A stretch of DNA of 64,000 nucleotides, from positions 60,442 through 124,441 of the forward strand of contig JAJEAR010000054.1 in NCBI GenBank assembly GCA_022822665.1, in the 5' to 3' direction. This document shows, piece by piece, positions 40,172 to 48,671 of this stretch. The position numbers and the translations under genes are program-made. The stretch is from Alphaproteobacteria bacterium (lineage in GTDB: Bacteria > Pseudomonadota > Alphaproteobacteria > Thalassobaculales > Thalassobaculaceae). The first letter of the stretch is position 1, and each line of letters opens with the position of its first letter. The notes beneath the pieces were generated by a model, which had not been told where the DNA came from, ran no database searches, and saw only the letters and a program-made list of their open reading frames with translations.

Positions 40172-41146
40172 ATGGCCACAGTCCGGAGTGCCAGGATCTC
40201 CAACAATGCGGGCGGGATATACTGCATCGTCATCGGCATGGCGGTGATCACCGCGCAGGATGCCGCGATAAAGTGGCTGAGTACCGACTATGCCCTGCAC
40301 CAGATCATGCTGACGCGTGCCGTGATCGGCCTGGGTGTCGCGCTGGTGATCCTGCGTATCGAGGGCGGGCTGCACCTGTTGCGGACCAGGCACCCGGGCT
40401 GGCACGTGGTGCGCGGCCTGCTGCTCATCGTTGCCTCTATCGCCTTGCTCCTCGCGATCTCCGCCATGCCGCTCGCCGAGGCTGTGGCGATCTTCTTCGT
40501 CGCGCCCCTGGTCATCACCGGCCTGTCGGTTCCGGTGCTTGGCGAGCGGGTCGGCATCAGGCGCTGGGCGGCGGTGCTTGTCGGCCTGGTCGGTGTCATC
40601 GTGATGACGAGACCGGGTGCGGAGCTGTTCAACTGGATCGCGTTGCTGCCGGTCGTCGCCGCCGTCTGCTATGCGTCCATGCAGATGATCACCCGCAGGC
40701 TGGGAGCCACCGATTCCGCCGGTTCAATGACGTTTTCCATGCAGGCGATGATGATCATCTTCAGCCTGGCGATCGGGTTGTCGATTGGCGACGGACGGTT
40801 TGCGGGGTCGGGGAGTGCGAGCCTCGATTTCCTGCTGCGTGCCTGGGTCTGGCCCGAAACGGGGGACCTGTGGCTGTTCGCCTGGTGCGGGTTTGCCAGC
40901 GGCATCAGCAGCTACTTCATGAGCCAGGCCTACCGGCTGGGAACGGCGGCTGCGGTAGCGCCGTTCGAGTACGTCGCCCTGCCGATGGCGATGGCCTGGG
41001 GGTTCGCCTTATGGGGCGACTGGCCGGACTCCACCGCCTTCGCGGGCATGGCGCTGATCCTCGGGGCCGGAATCTACACCCTGCGCCGCGAGCATCTGGA
41101 CCGCGGGCGGTCGATTGATCGCCCGAGGGCTGCGCGCCGGCGATGA
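40172..41146 (+). CDS. EamA/DMT-superfamily transporter, copy 1
   Basis: 324 aa with about ten membrane helices in two EamA repeats (first roughly 14-150, second roughly 160-305; the end of repeat one is FFVAPLVITGLSVPVLGERVGIRRWAAVLVGLVGVIVM). Exports or imports small metabolites. The last 14 or so residues (RGRSIDRPRAARRR) differ from copy 2 because the gene runs into the duplication junction; its stop overlaps the duplicated SDR fragment. Same operon direction as the SDR and CMD genes. Confidence 0.88.
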   Translation: MATVRSARISNNAGGIYCIVIGMAVITAQDAAIKWLSTDYALHQIMLTRAVIGLGVALVILRIEGGLHLLRTRHPGWHVVRGLLLIVASIALLLAISAMPLAEAVAIFFVAPLVITGLSVPVLGERVGIRRWAAVLVGLVGVIVMTRPGAELFNWIALLPVVAAVCYASMQMITRRLGATDSAGSMTFSMQAMMIIFSLAIGLSIGDGRFAGSGSASLDFLLRAWVWPETGDLWLFAWCGFASGISSYFMSQAYRLGTAAAVAPFEYVALPMAMAWGFALWGDWPDSTAFAGMALILGAGIYTLRREHLDRGRSIDRPRAARRR

Positions 41147-41501
41147 AGCGCCAGGGCAGGGGCAAGATCGTCAACCTCGTCTCCATCGCCGGCCGTGCCC
41201 TGAGTGATGACAGCAGCAGCGCCTGCGCCGCGGCCAGGGGCGGCGTGATCGCGTTTACCCGCAAGATTGCCCGGGAACCCGGACCGTTCGGCATCGCCGT
41301 CAACGCGGTGGCCCCAATACCACGCTGACCGGTCGGATCCGGCCGCGGTGGGGGCAACGCGGGCCGCCATCGTCGAAGCGATCCCCCTGCGCCGGGTCGG
41401 CGAGGCGGTCGACCAGGCCCGGGTGAACTGTATCCACCCGTCGGGCGATGCCGATTGGCATGACCGGGCAGATAGTCGACGTGTCGGGCGGCGGCGCCTG
41501 C
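41143..41501 (+). pseudogene. SDR C-terminal fragment (duplicated copy)
   Basis: Corresponds to codons 133-255 of the SDR at 38895. It starts MKRQGRGKIVNLVSIAGRALSDDSSSACAAARGG: the catalytic Tyr is now Cys and the Lys is Arg. A frameshift follows near 41318-41330, and the original TGA is TGC. It has no N-terminal Rossmann half and cannot be an enzyme. Confidence 0.85.
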
Positions 41502-41515
41502 CCGGGAGAGGCGGG

Positions 41516-41907
41516 ATGGAACGAGGCGAACCTTGTCGCAAGGGTGGTGAAAAGCGCCGGGAAATGTACGGCGATGCCTCCTGCCGGCGCGCCAACGGGA
41601 CCGCCTGCGTCGACCCGGTCATGCGCCGGTTCCTCGACATGGCGACCGGGACCGTGTTCGGGGCGTTGTGGACACGGGGGGCCTGGATGCCCGGACCAGG
41701 GCGCTGATCCGTGTCGTTTCCGATGTCGTCACGCAGCGCGAGGACGAACTCGAGATCCACCTGCGGCTTGCCCTGAACCAGGGCTGGGCCGAGGATGAAC
41801 CGATCGAGACCTTGCTGCATCTGTCCGGCTACATCGGGGTGCCGTCGGCGCGGCGCGATGCGGGCGGCGTGCCGGGTCTTCGCCGAGTCCGGGCCGAGGG
41901 CACCTGA
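41516..41907 (+). pseudogene. Frameshifted CMD-family gene (duplicated copy)
   Basis: Matches the CMD gene at 39677. The first frame reads MERGEPCRKGGEKRREMYGDASCRRANGTACVDPVMRRFLDMATGTVFGALWTR, then shifts near 41680; the second frame continues LDARTRALIRVVSDVVTQREDELEIHLRLALNQGWAEDE and shifts again near 41860. Two frameshifts plus several non-conservative changes mark it as dead. Confidence 0.87.
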
Positions 41908-42006
41908 CCGTCGCCCGCGGGACGATGCGGCGTCGCGCCCGGACAAGCCCCCCTTCGCGCCGTCCGGTAGCAGGGACCGGCGACCAGTCACCACACCGGG
42001 AACACC

Positions 42007-42969
42007 ATGGCCACAGTTCAGAGTACCCGGGTCTCCAACAATGCGGGCGGGATCTACTGCATCGTCATCGGCATGGCGGTGATCACCGCCCAGGATTCGG
42101 CGGTGAAGTGGCTGAGCACGGACTACGCCCTGCACCAGATCATGCTGTCGCGCGCGGTAATCGGCCTGTGCATTGCGCTGGTGATCCTGCGCGTCGAGGG
42201 CGGGCTGCACCTGCTGCGGACCCGGCATCCGGTCTGGCACGCGGTGCGCAGCCTGCTGCTGGTCATCGCGAACCTTGCGTTCTTCCTCGCGGTCGCGGCC
42301 ATGCCCCTTGCCGAGGCGGTGGCAATCTTTTTCGTCGCCCCGCTGGTGATTACCGGGCTGTCGGTTCCGGTGCTTGGCGAACAGGTCGGCATCAGGCGCT
42401 GGGCGGCCGTGCTCGTCGGCCTGGTCGGCGTCATCGTCATGACCCGGCCGGGCGCGGAGCTGTTCAACTGGACCGCGCTGCTGCCGATCGTCGCCGCGGT
42501 CAGCTACGCGTCGATGCAGATGATCACCCGCAAACTGGGAGCCACCGATTCAGCCGGCTCCATGACCTTTCACATCCAGTCCACGATGATCGTCGTCAGC
42601 CTGGCGATCGGGCTCGCCGTCGGTGACGGCCGCTTCGCCGGAACGGGCAACACGAGTCTAGAATTCCTGCTGCGCGCCTGGGTCTGGCCGGAGATCGCGG
42701 ACCTGTGGCTCTTCGCCTGGTGCGGCATCGCGAGCGGCATCGGTGGCTATTTCCTGAGCCAGGCCTACCGGCTCGGAACGGCGGCAACCGTGTCGTCGTT
42801 CGAGTACGTCGCCCTGCCCATGTCGATGGCCTGGGGCTTTGCCTTCTGGGGCGACTGGCCGGACACCACGGCGTTCGCGGGCATGGCCCTTATCCTCGGG
42901 GCCGGGATCTATACCCTGCACCGCGAGCACCTGCGGCGCCGGCAGTCGGCCGGTCAGAAACGACTGTGA
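42007..42969 (+). CDS. EamA/DMT-superfamily transporter, copy 2
   Basis: 320 aa, intact paralogue of the transporter at 40172 with about ten membrane helices and the same EamA repeats. Differences are mostly conservative (for example I/V, S/A, L/F), which suggests selection for function in contrast to the decayed SDR and CMD copies beside it. The C-terminus (HLRRRQSAGQKRL) probably shows the ancestral end that copy 1 lost. Convergent with the following CMD gene, 6 bp apart. Confidence 0.88.
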   Translation: MATVQSTRVSNNAGGIYCIVIGMAVITAQDSAVKWLSTDYALHQIMLSRAVIGLCIALVILRVEGGLHLLRTRHPVWHAVRSLLLVIANLAFFLAVAAMPLAEAVAIFFVAPLVITGLSVPVLGEQVGIRRWAAVLVGLVGVIVMTRPGAELFNWTALLPIVAAVSYASMQMITRKLGATDSAGSMTFHIQSTMIVVSLAIGLAVGDGRFAGTGNTSLEFLLRAWVWPEIADLWLFAWCGIASGIGGYFLSQAYRLGTAATVSSFEYVALPMSMAWGFAFWGDWPDTTAFAGMALILGAGIYTLHREHLRRRQSAGQKRL

Positions 42970-42975
42970 GCCGGC

Positions 42976-43356
42976 TCAGAGACCCCGTTCCTCGAACACC
43001 TCCCGGGCCTGCCGGAAGCTGTCGACCGCGCAGGGGAACCCGGCGTAGCCGCCGACCTGGATCAGGATTTCGGCGATCTCGTCCTTGGTGACGCCGTTGT
43101 TCAGCGCGCCGTTCAGGTGCAGCCGGAACTCGTGCCGCCGGCCAAGCGCGGCTAGCATGGCGATGTTGATCATGCTGCGGGTCTTGAGCGGCAGGCCCTC
43201 GCGGGTCCAGATGGCGCCCCAGGCATGGGTCGTGATGAACTCCTGGAGCTTCATCGCGAACTCGTCGGCATTCTCGATCGACGCGTTCACGTAGTCCTCG
43301 CCCAGCACCTGCTTGCGGGTGGCGAGGCCCTGGTCGAACAGGTCCCTGGTGTCCAT
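42976..43356 (-). CDS. 4-carboxymuconolactone-decarboxylase-like protein
   Basis: 126 aa, close to PcaC in size. Core ITTHAWGAIWTREGLPLKTRSMINIAMLAALGRRHEFRLHLNGALNNGVTKDEIAEILIQVGGYAGFPCAVDSFRQARE, which is nearer to classical PcaC than the CMD gene at 39677. Opposite strand to the duplicated block and 15 bp upstream of the enolase-superfamily gene, probably one operon with it. Fits a lactone or muconate-type pathway, substrate unproven. Confidence 0.87.
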   Translation of the reverse strand: MDTRDLFDQGLATRKQVLGEDYVNASIENADEFAMKLQEFITTHAWGAIWTREGLPLKTRSMINIAMLAALGRRHEFRLHLNGALNNGVTKDEIAEILIQVGGYAGFPCAVDSFRQAREVFEERGL

Positions 43357-43371
43357 TGGCTCGTTCTCCTG

Positions 43372-44481
43372 TCAGGAGAGTGTCGTGACGGTGCGGGACG
43401 CAATCAGGTCAAAGTCGATGGTGGCTCCGAGCCCGGGGACGGTCGGGGCGTGGATCAGCCCGTCGGCATCCGGTTCAAGGTCGTCGATGATGCCGTATTT
43501 CTGGGCACCGGACGGGAGCAGCACCTCGAAGTAGGTGGTGTTGCGGATCGAGAGGATCACGTGCAGGTTGGCCCAGTTGTTCAGCGAATTGCCGCCGTGA
43601 TGCACCTCGTAGTTGATCCCGAAGGCCTCGGCGAGATGCGCGGTCTTCACCAGCGCGGTGATCCCTCCCTTCACCGCGACGTCACCGCGCAGGTAGTCGG
43701 TCGCCTTGTTGATGATCCAGGGAACGTAGTTGGTAAACCCGCCCGGTGAATACTCTGTCGCCATCAGCGGGATGGAGAGCTTCTCCCTGAGCTTGATGCA
43801 GCCCATGAGGTCGTCGTCGGCCAGCGGGTCCTCGTACCAGAAGAAATTCAGTTCCTCGATCGCCCTGCCGACCTTGATCGCGTGGTCGTAGGTGTAGCTC
43901 CAGGTGGAATCGAGCATGATGTCGAAATCGTCCCCGACCGCGTCGCGCACCGCCTGGCAGACCCCGATGTCCTCGCGCCACAGTGTCGGCGGGTGGATCT
44001 TGTAGGCGGCCCATCCGCCGTCGCGGTAGCTGACGGCCTCCTCGGCGTAGGCGCTGCGCGAGGGCAGCAGAGCCGAGGACGCATAGGCGGGGATGGATTC
44101 GCGGTACCCGCCAAGCAGCTTGTAGAGCGGAAGCCCGGCCGCCTTCGCCGCAATGTCGTGCAGGGCGACATCGACCGCGCCGATGGCACGCAGTGTCGCG
44201 ATCCGGTTGCGCTTCCACATCGCCTGGTAGAGCCGCGCCCGGTCCAGCGGGTCCTCGCCCATGATCAGCGGTTTCAGGTGGCGGATGAGCCCGGTGCAGT
44301 CGAGTTCGGCGCTCTGCGTGGCCGAGCCGAGAAAGGCGTTTCCCTCGATACCGTCGTCGGTACGGATGCGCAGCAGCCCCAGCATGCTGCTGCCGCCGGT
44401 GTTCGACGAACCGGTGTGGTAGGTGAAGGGCGGGATGTTGTCCCAGCGGAACAGGGTCAGGCTGACATCGTCGATTTTCAT
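43372..44481 (-). CDS. Mandelate-racemase/muconate-lactonizing-type enolase-superfamily enzyme
   Basis: 369 aa from ATG 44481. N-terminal capping domain, then a barrel with the base motif YKIH (residues near 165), metal ligands Asp in IMLDSTW, Glu in FWYEDPL and Glu in ATEYSPGG, and a C-terminal EVHHGG His. This fits acid-sugar dehydratases or racemases of the MR subgroup. Paired with a PcaC-like decarboxylase, so either lactone or sugar-acid chemistry is possible. Confidence 0.87.
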   Translation of the reverse strand: MKIDDVSLTLFRWDNIPPFTYHTGSSNTGGSSMLGLLRIRTDDGIEGNAFLGSATQSAELDCTGLIRHLKPLIMGEDPLDRARLYQAMWKRNRIATLRAIGAVDVALHDIAAKAAGLPLYKLLGGYRESIPAYASSALLPSRSAYAEEAVSYRDGGWAAYKIHPPTLWREDIGVCQAVRDAVGDDFDIMLDSTWSYTYDHAIKVGRAIEELNFFWYEDPLADDDLMGCIKLREKLSIPLMATEYSPGGFTNYVPWIINKATDYLRGDVAVKGGITALVKTAHLAEAFGINYEVHHGGNSLNNWANLHVILSIRNTTYFEVLLPSGAQKYGIIDDLEPDADGLIHAPTVPGLGATIDFDLIASRTVTTLS

Positions 44482-44538
44482 GGGCTCGCTTTCCTGCGGT
44501 GAAGGCCGGCGCATGATTGGCGCCCGCACCCGGCGGCG

Positions 44539-45138
44539 TCAATCCGGCAACGGGTCGAGGGCGGCCGCCACCAGCCCGCGCAGGGCGGGCAGCACCTCGG
44601 TCTCGAACCAGGGGTTGCGGCGCGTGAGCCCGGTCGACCGCCACGACGGGTGCGGCAGGGGCATCACCCGGGGCGCGTGCTCGCGCCAGTTCCTCACCGT
44701 TTCGGTCAGGGTCTTGCCGCGGCGCGGACCGAGGTAGCGTGCCTGGGCATAGGCACCCGCGAGGATGGTGAGCCGGATGTCGGGAAGCCCCGCAAGGATC
44801 CGGTCGTGCCACAGCGGCGCGCATTCGGGCCGTGGGGGCGCGTCGCCTCCCCGGGGAAGGCGGCCCGGGTAGCAGAATCCCATCGGAACCAGTGCGACGA
44901 GGTCGGGGTCGTAGAACCGTTGCCGGTCAAGGGCCATCCAGTCCCGCAACCGGTCCCCGGACCGGTCGTTCCAGGGGATGCCGGTCTCGTGCACCCGGGT
45001 TCCCGGGGCCTGGCCGATCACGAGGATGCGGGCGGCCGGCCGTGCGACCACCACCGGTCGCGGACCCAGCGGCAGCGAGGCCGCGCAGTGTCGGCACGCG
45101 CGGACCTCGCGCAACAGGGTGTCGAGTGACCCGGTCAT
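44539..45138 (-). CDS. Uracil-DNA glycosylase superfamily protein
   Basis: 199 aa. The N-terminal VRACRHCA pair, then ILVIGQAPGTRVHETGIPWNDRSGDRLRDWM (active-site GQAPG motif), LVALVPMGFCYPG, and the late motif MPLPHPSWR where His-Pro-Ser is the DNA-intercalation loop. This is the UDG-like family often called uracil-DNA glycosylase family protein; only two clear N-terminal Cys are seen, so the Fe-S cluster of family 4 is uncertain. Base excision repair role inferred. Confidence 0.85.
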   Translation of the reverse strand: MTGSLDTLLREVRACRHCAASLPLGPRPVVVARPAARILVIGQAPGTRVHETGIPWNDRSGDRLRDWMALDRQRFYDPDLVALVPMGFCYPGRLPRGGDAPPRPECAPLWHDRILAGLPDIRLTILAGAYAQARYLGPRRGKTLTETVRNWREHAPRVMPLPHPSWRSTGLTRRNPWFETEVLPALRGLVAAALDPLPD

Positions 45139-45415
45139 GCCGAGGCCCCGCGGTGTGTGCCGCCGGTACCGTGGTCCGCTTCCATCGCCACCCCCGTCAC
45201 GCTCCGGGTACGAGAAGTGTCAGCCGGCACTCGCCCGCCGGTCGGCGGACACCGGCGCAGCTCTCCTCTCCCGCCATTGCCCGGATCCCGTCGAGCGAAG
45301 GAACCGGGGCTACCCGCACGGGCAAGCTCTCGCCCCGGGACCGGTTGCGGCCGGGATGTGCGCATGCGGCAGCGATTTGCGGATTGCGGGGAGTGCCCAT
45401 GCTCCCGCGCCATCT

Positions 45416-46369
45416 TCACCCGGATATGACGCGCACCGGATTCCCGGCCAGCCAGGCCTGCACGCAATCGAGCGACTGCGGATACATGACGGCGAAGGTG
45501 TCGCGGGTCACATAGCCCAGGTGCGGCGTGAGCACGGCGTTCTCGAGGCTCCTGAGCGGGTGATCGCGGGGCAGCGGCTCGGTGTCGTACACATCGAGAC
45601 CGGCCCCCGCGATGGTGCGGTTGCGCAGTGCGTCCACCAGGGCCGCCTCGTCCACGATGGGGCCGCGCGAGGTGTTCACCAGCACGGCCGAGGGCTTCAT
45701 CAGGCCGAGTTCGCGCGCGCCGACCAGTCCCCGCGTGCGCCGGCTCAGCAGTGTATGGATCGACAGCGTGTCCGACCGCCGGAAGAGCTCGTCCTTCTCG
45801 ACACGGGTGACGCCGTGCCCGGCCGCGCGTTCCGCCGTCAGGTTCTCGCTCCAGGCGATGACGTTCATGCGGAACGCCTGCCCGACCCGCGCGACCTCCG
45901 AGCCGAGCCGCCCGAGGCCAAGCAGGCCGAGCGTGGAGCCAGCGAGTCCGTGCCCGATGGTCGTCTGCCAGGCGCCGGCCTTCATCGCCCGGTCCTCGGC
46001 GGGGATGTGCCGCTGGAGCGCCAGGATCAGTCCCCAGGTGAGCTCGGGCGTGGTGTGTGCGCTGCCGTCGGTGCCGCAGACCGTGACACCCTGCTCGCGC
46101 GCCGCTTCCACATCGACCGCAGCGTTGCGCATGCCCGTGGTGACCAGGAGGCGCAGTTTCGGCAGGCGGGAGAGCAGGTCGCGACGGAAGGGCGTGCGCT
46201 CGCGCATGATGCACACGATCTCGAAGTCGCCGAGCCGGTCGGCCACCACCGCCGGGTCCGCCACATGATCGTGGAAGACCTCGACCTGACACCCGTCAGG
46301 CAGGCTTTGCCAGTCGGCCATGGTGAGCGCGATGCCCTGGTAGTCGTCCAGGATGGCGATGCGGGTCAT
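45416..46369 (-). CDS. D-2-hydroxyacid dehydrogenase family protein
   Basis: 317 aa from ATG 46369. NAD-binding GLGRLGSEVARVGQAF, then catalytic Arg in NTSRGPIVDEAALVDAL, Glu in AGLDVYDTEPLP and His in LTPHLGYVT. The family reduces or oxidises 2-keto/2-hydroxy acids (phosphoglycerate, hydroxypyruvate, lactate types). The start overlaps the stop of the M20 hydrolase by 4 bp, so both are one translational unit. Confidence 0.9.
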   Translation of the reverse strand: MTRIAILDDYQGIALTMADWQSLPDGCQVEVFHDHVADPAVVADRLGDFEIVCIMRERTPFRRDLLSRLPKLRLLVTTGMRNAAVDVEAAREQGVTVCGTDGSAHTTPELTWGLILALQRHIPAEDRAMKAGAWQTTIGHGLAGSTLGLLGLGRLGSEVARVGQAFRMNVIAWSENLTAERAAGHGVTRVEKDELFRRSDTLSIHTLLSRRTRGLVGARELGLMKPSAVLVNTSRGPIVDEAALVDALRNRTIAGAGLDVYDTEPLPRDHPLRSLENAVLTPHLGYVTRDTFAVMYPQSLDCVQAWLAGNPVRVISG

Positions 46370-47619
46370 GCGCGCGCTCCTTCGGTGGCGAGCCAGCGGG
46401 TCAGAATGTTCACGGCGGCCATGAAATCGTCGAGCTCCATCGCCTCGTCGGGATTGTGGCTGCCGTGCGGGTTGCGCACGAAAAGCATGGCGGTCGGCAC
46501 TCCGGCCGCGGCGAAAGCGGCCGAGTCGTGGCTCGCCCCGCTCGCCATCTCGTTGTGCGGAATGTCCAGGCTGCGCGCGCACTCGAGCAGGCCGGCGCGA
46601 ATGGACTCGTCCAGCACGCCCGGTGCGGCGCGCGTCGGCGCGCCCAACTCGAAGGTGACGCCCCGGCGGGCTTCGATCCGGAGTGCCGCCTCCGCGACCC
46701 GGCCTTCGAGATCGTCGAGGAACGCGCCGTCGAGCGAGCGCATGTCCAGCGAGAAACGGCATTCGCCCGGAACGATCGTCATGGCGTGGCGTTCGGGGTC
46801 GGTCGAGAGCTTGCCGACAGTGAAAGCGAAGTCCTCGCCGGCCGACTCGCGCTCGTCCCAGAGCCGGTCGAGCCAGGCGATCAGGTCCATGACGGCCATC
46901 ACGGCGTCCTGGCGCGAACGCCTCGGCATGCCGCCGCAATGGCTGTAGGCGCCGAGGCAGCGCGCGGCCGGCAGGCGGCGGTTTCCGCGTATGCCGGTAA
47001 CGATGCCGACCGGCAGATCCTGTTCGACCAGCACCGGGCCCTGCTCGATATGGACCTCCAGGAAGGCATGCAGGCACGCGGCCTCGAGGAAGGGCGGGTC
47101 GAGCGCACCGGGGTCGCCGCCCGCCTCGCGCATGTGCTCGGCGAGCGTGCGTCCGGTATCGGCCCGTCGCGCGGTCTCGGTTGCGCCCGACGGCAGGGCG
47201 CCGAGTGCCGCGCGGCTGCCGATATAGGAGGTGCCGAACCAGGCGCTCTCCTCGGCGCGGATGCCCATGACGCGGATGTCGCGGCCGGGCGTGATCCCGC
47301 TTTCCCGCAGCGATGCAATCGCCGCCAGCCCGGCCACCACGCCTGCGGCGCCGTCGAAATTACCGCCATCGGCAACCGAATCGAGATGCGAACCGATGAT
47401 GATGGGCAGGGCGGCGCGGTCCGAACCGGGCAGCGTCATGTAGGTGTTGCAGGCGGGATCGGTCTCCACTTCGAGCCCCAGCGTGCGGGCCACGCGCGCA
47501 ACCGCGCCATGCGCGAACGCCTCGCCCTCGCCATAGCTCGCCCGCGTGATGCCGACGCCGACACGGGTGGCCTCGGCGAGCTCGTCGAAGAGGCTTGCGG
47601 CCAGTCTTGCGGGTTCCAT
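46366..47619 (-). CDS. M20-family amidohydrolase (N-carbamoyl amino acid/allantoate type)
   Basis: 417-aa zinc-dependent hydrolase. Metal ligands: His in IIGSHLDSV, Asp in GGNFDGAAGV, Glu in GIRAEESAWFG, His in FLEVHIEQGPVLVEQ; C-terminal ligand His in ASGASHDSAAFA. The pattern with EQGPVL is that of hydantoinase/carbamoylase family hydrolases (N-carbamoyl-L-amino acid hydrolase, allantoate amidohydrolase, ureidoglycolate relatives). With the coupled hydroxyacid dehydrogenase it may degrade an N-containing hydroxy or amino acid. Confidence 0.9.
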   Translation of the reverse strand: MEPARLAASLFDELAEATRVGVGITRASYGEGEAFAHGAVARVARTLGLEVETDPACNTYMTLPGSDRAALPIIIGSHLDSVADGGNFDGAAGVVAGLAAIASLRESGITPGRDIRVMGIRAEESAWFGTSYIGSRAALGALPSGATETARRADTGRTLAEHMREAGGDPGALDPPFLEAACLHAFLEVHIEQGPVLVEQDLPVGIVTGIRGNRRLPAARCLGAYSHCGGMPRRSRQDAVMAVMDLIAWLDRLWDERESAGEDFAFTVGKLSTDPERHAMTIVPGECRFSLDMRSLDGAFLDDLEGRVAEAALRIEARRGVTFELGAPTRAAPGVLDESIRAGLLECARSLDIPHNEMASGASHDSAAFAAAGVPTAMLFVRNPHGSHNPDEAMELDDFMAAVNILTRWLATEGARA

Positions 47620-47813
47620 CTGTCTCCCCTGCCAGTCATGCCAGAATCGGGGCCATCGAATCGATACCCGCCGCCGGGGTCAAGGGTTTCCGCCCCGTTC
47701 GCCGGCTGCCCATGCGCGCTGGTGTTCCGATCATCGGTCGGCGCCGCAGTGCGGGCCGTCCTCGGCTCCCCCGCGTGCTGCGTCGGGCGAGCACCTCGCG
47801 GTGATCTCGGCGA

Positions 47814-48156
47814 TCATGGCCGTCGAGGCCGGGTGATGGCGACGGTCAACGTGGGCACATGACGTGGCAGATCACTGCGAGAATGCAGGATATCGACGAT
47901 GACGACCTCGTCGGGCTGATCCAGAAAGACCAGGAATATGTTCCCCTGCCCTGACGAACCGCAACTCGTCGGCATCATCCACGAGAACTACGCAACTCCG
48001 GCTATGCGCTGTGCCGTTTCCGATCGCTTCGCAGCGGCTGAGCAGTTCCGCCTCGTAGAGCTCTGCCTGGCGAAGTTCAAAATTCTCGATCGTCCACCTG
48101 GCGATCTCGAACAGGCTGGCTTCCGCGCGACGCGTCAACCGGAAGGTTCGGCTCAC
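47814..48156 (-). pseudogene. ParE-type toxin, frameshifted near the C-terminus
   Basis: MSRTFRLTRRAEASLFEIARWTIENFELRQAELYEAELLSRCEAIGNG is a good RelE/ParE toxin N-terminus. In the start frame the protein ends at 47872 with an unlikely tail after VRAGEH. The +1 frame from the same spot (near 47935-47945) reads IFLVFLDQPDEVVIVDILHSRSDLPRHV, the normal ParE ending, and runs to a stop at 47814. One lost or gained base separates them. The ATG overlaps the antitoxin stop by 4 bp. Confidence 0.78.
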
Positions 48157-48410
48157 GGGGTCGCACGCGCTTTCGCAACGGCGCGGCGAATCGCATCCTC
48201 CCCGCCGCCCTCCACAAGGTCGCCGGCCTTGGCCTGCGCCAGGCCCTCAAGTAAACCCTTTCGGATCCCGGCAAGCCGTGCCTCTTCCTGTTCGAGCAGC
48301 CGCAAGCCGGCGCGCATCGCTTCGCTCACATTCTGATATCGGCCAGACTCCACCAAAGCCCGAACAAACTGATCCTGGGTTTCGGTCAGGACAACGTTGC
48401 GTGTCACCAT
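48153..48410 (-). CDS. parD: ParD-type antitoxin
   Basis: 85 aa. RNVVLTETQDQFVRALVESGRYQNVSEAMRAGLRLLEQEEAR is a ribbon-helix-helix ParD/CopG-like N-terminus; the rest would fold onto the toxin. Ribosome site AAGGAGG immediately upstream and an inverted repeat over the promoter fit autoregulation. Intact even though the toxin gene is frameshifted. Confidence 0.87.
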   Translation of the reverse strand: MVTRNVVLTETQDQFVRALVESGRYQNVSEAMRAGLRLLEQEEARLAGIRKGLLEGLAQAKAGDLVEGGGEDAIRRAVAKARATP

Positions 48411-48426
48411 GTGTCAGGCCTCCTTT

Positions 48427-48443
48427 TTGGCAATACATGCCAA
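48427..48443. promoter_or_regulatory. Inverted repeat, likely ParD operator
   Basis: TTGGCA at 48427-48432 and TGCCAA at 48438-48443 form a perfect 6-bp inverted repeat with 5-bp spacer, 17 bp upstream of the parD start and touching the ribosome site. RHH antitoxins bind such short palindromes. Binding is inferred. Confidence 0.55.
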
Positions 48444-48671
48444 CGCGTTTCGCCGATCAAAGTCTCATGCCGCCTGCCTATTGAGCCTGCCATGGAAACC
48501 GCGCTCGAGATGCAGCTGCCCGGCCCCGGCGCCTGTTTGACCATGCCACGCAGATACCCGCCTGCAGCACAACACATGGTGCATCCGATAAGGCCGGATA
48601 GAGGACCGCACCTGATCACACGACCCGAAACCATCGGGTTCTGCCTGCATTACCGGAGGCCTCCATCGACG

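Larger units (their letters stand above)
39291..42969 (+). repeat. Tandem segmental duplication, about 1.85 kb per unit
   Basis: Unit 1 runs from 39291 (codon 133 of the SDR gene) to 41142; unit 2 runs from 41143 to about 42969. Each holds SDR 3' part, CMD gene and DMT transporter in the same order and strand. Both units open with near-identical sequence beginning ATGAA(A/G)CGCCAGGGCAGGGG. Unit 2 is shorter by about 17 nt before the transporter start (881 versus 864 nt), from small indels in its decaying genes. The first 100 residues of the two transporters share 80 identities. Confidence 0.88.
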
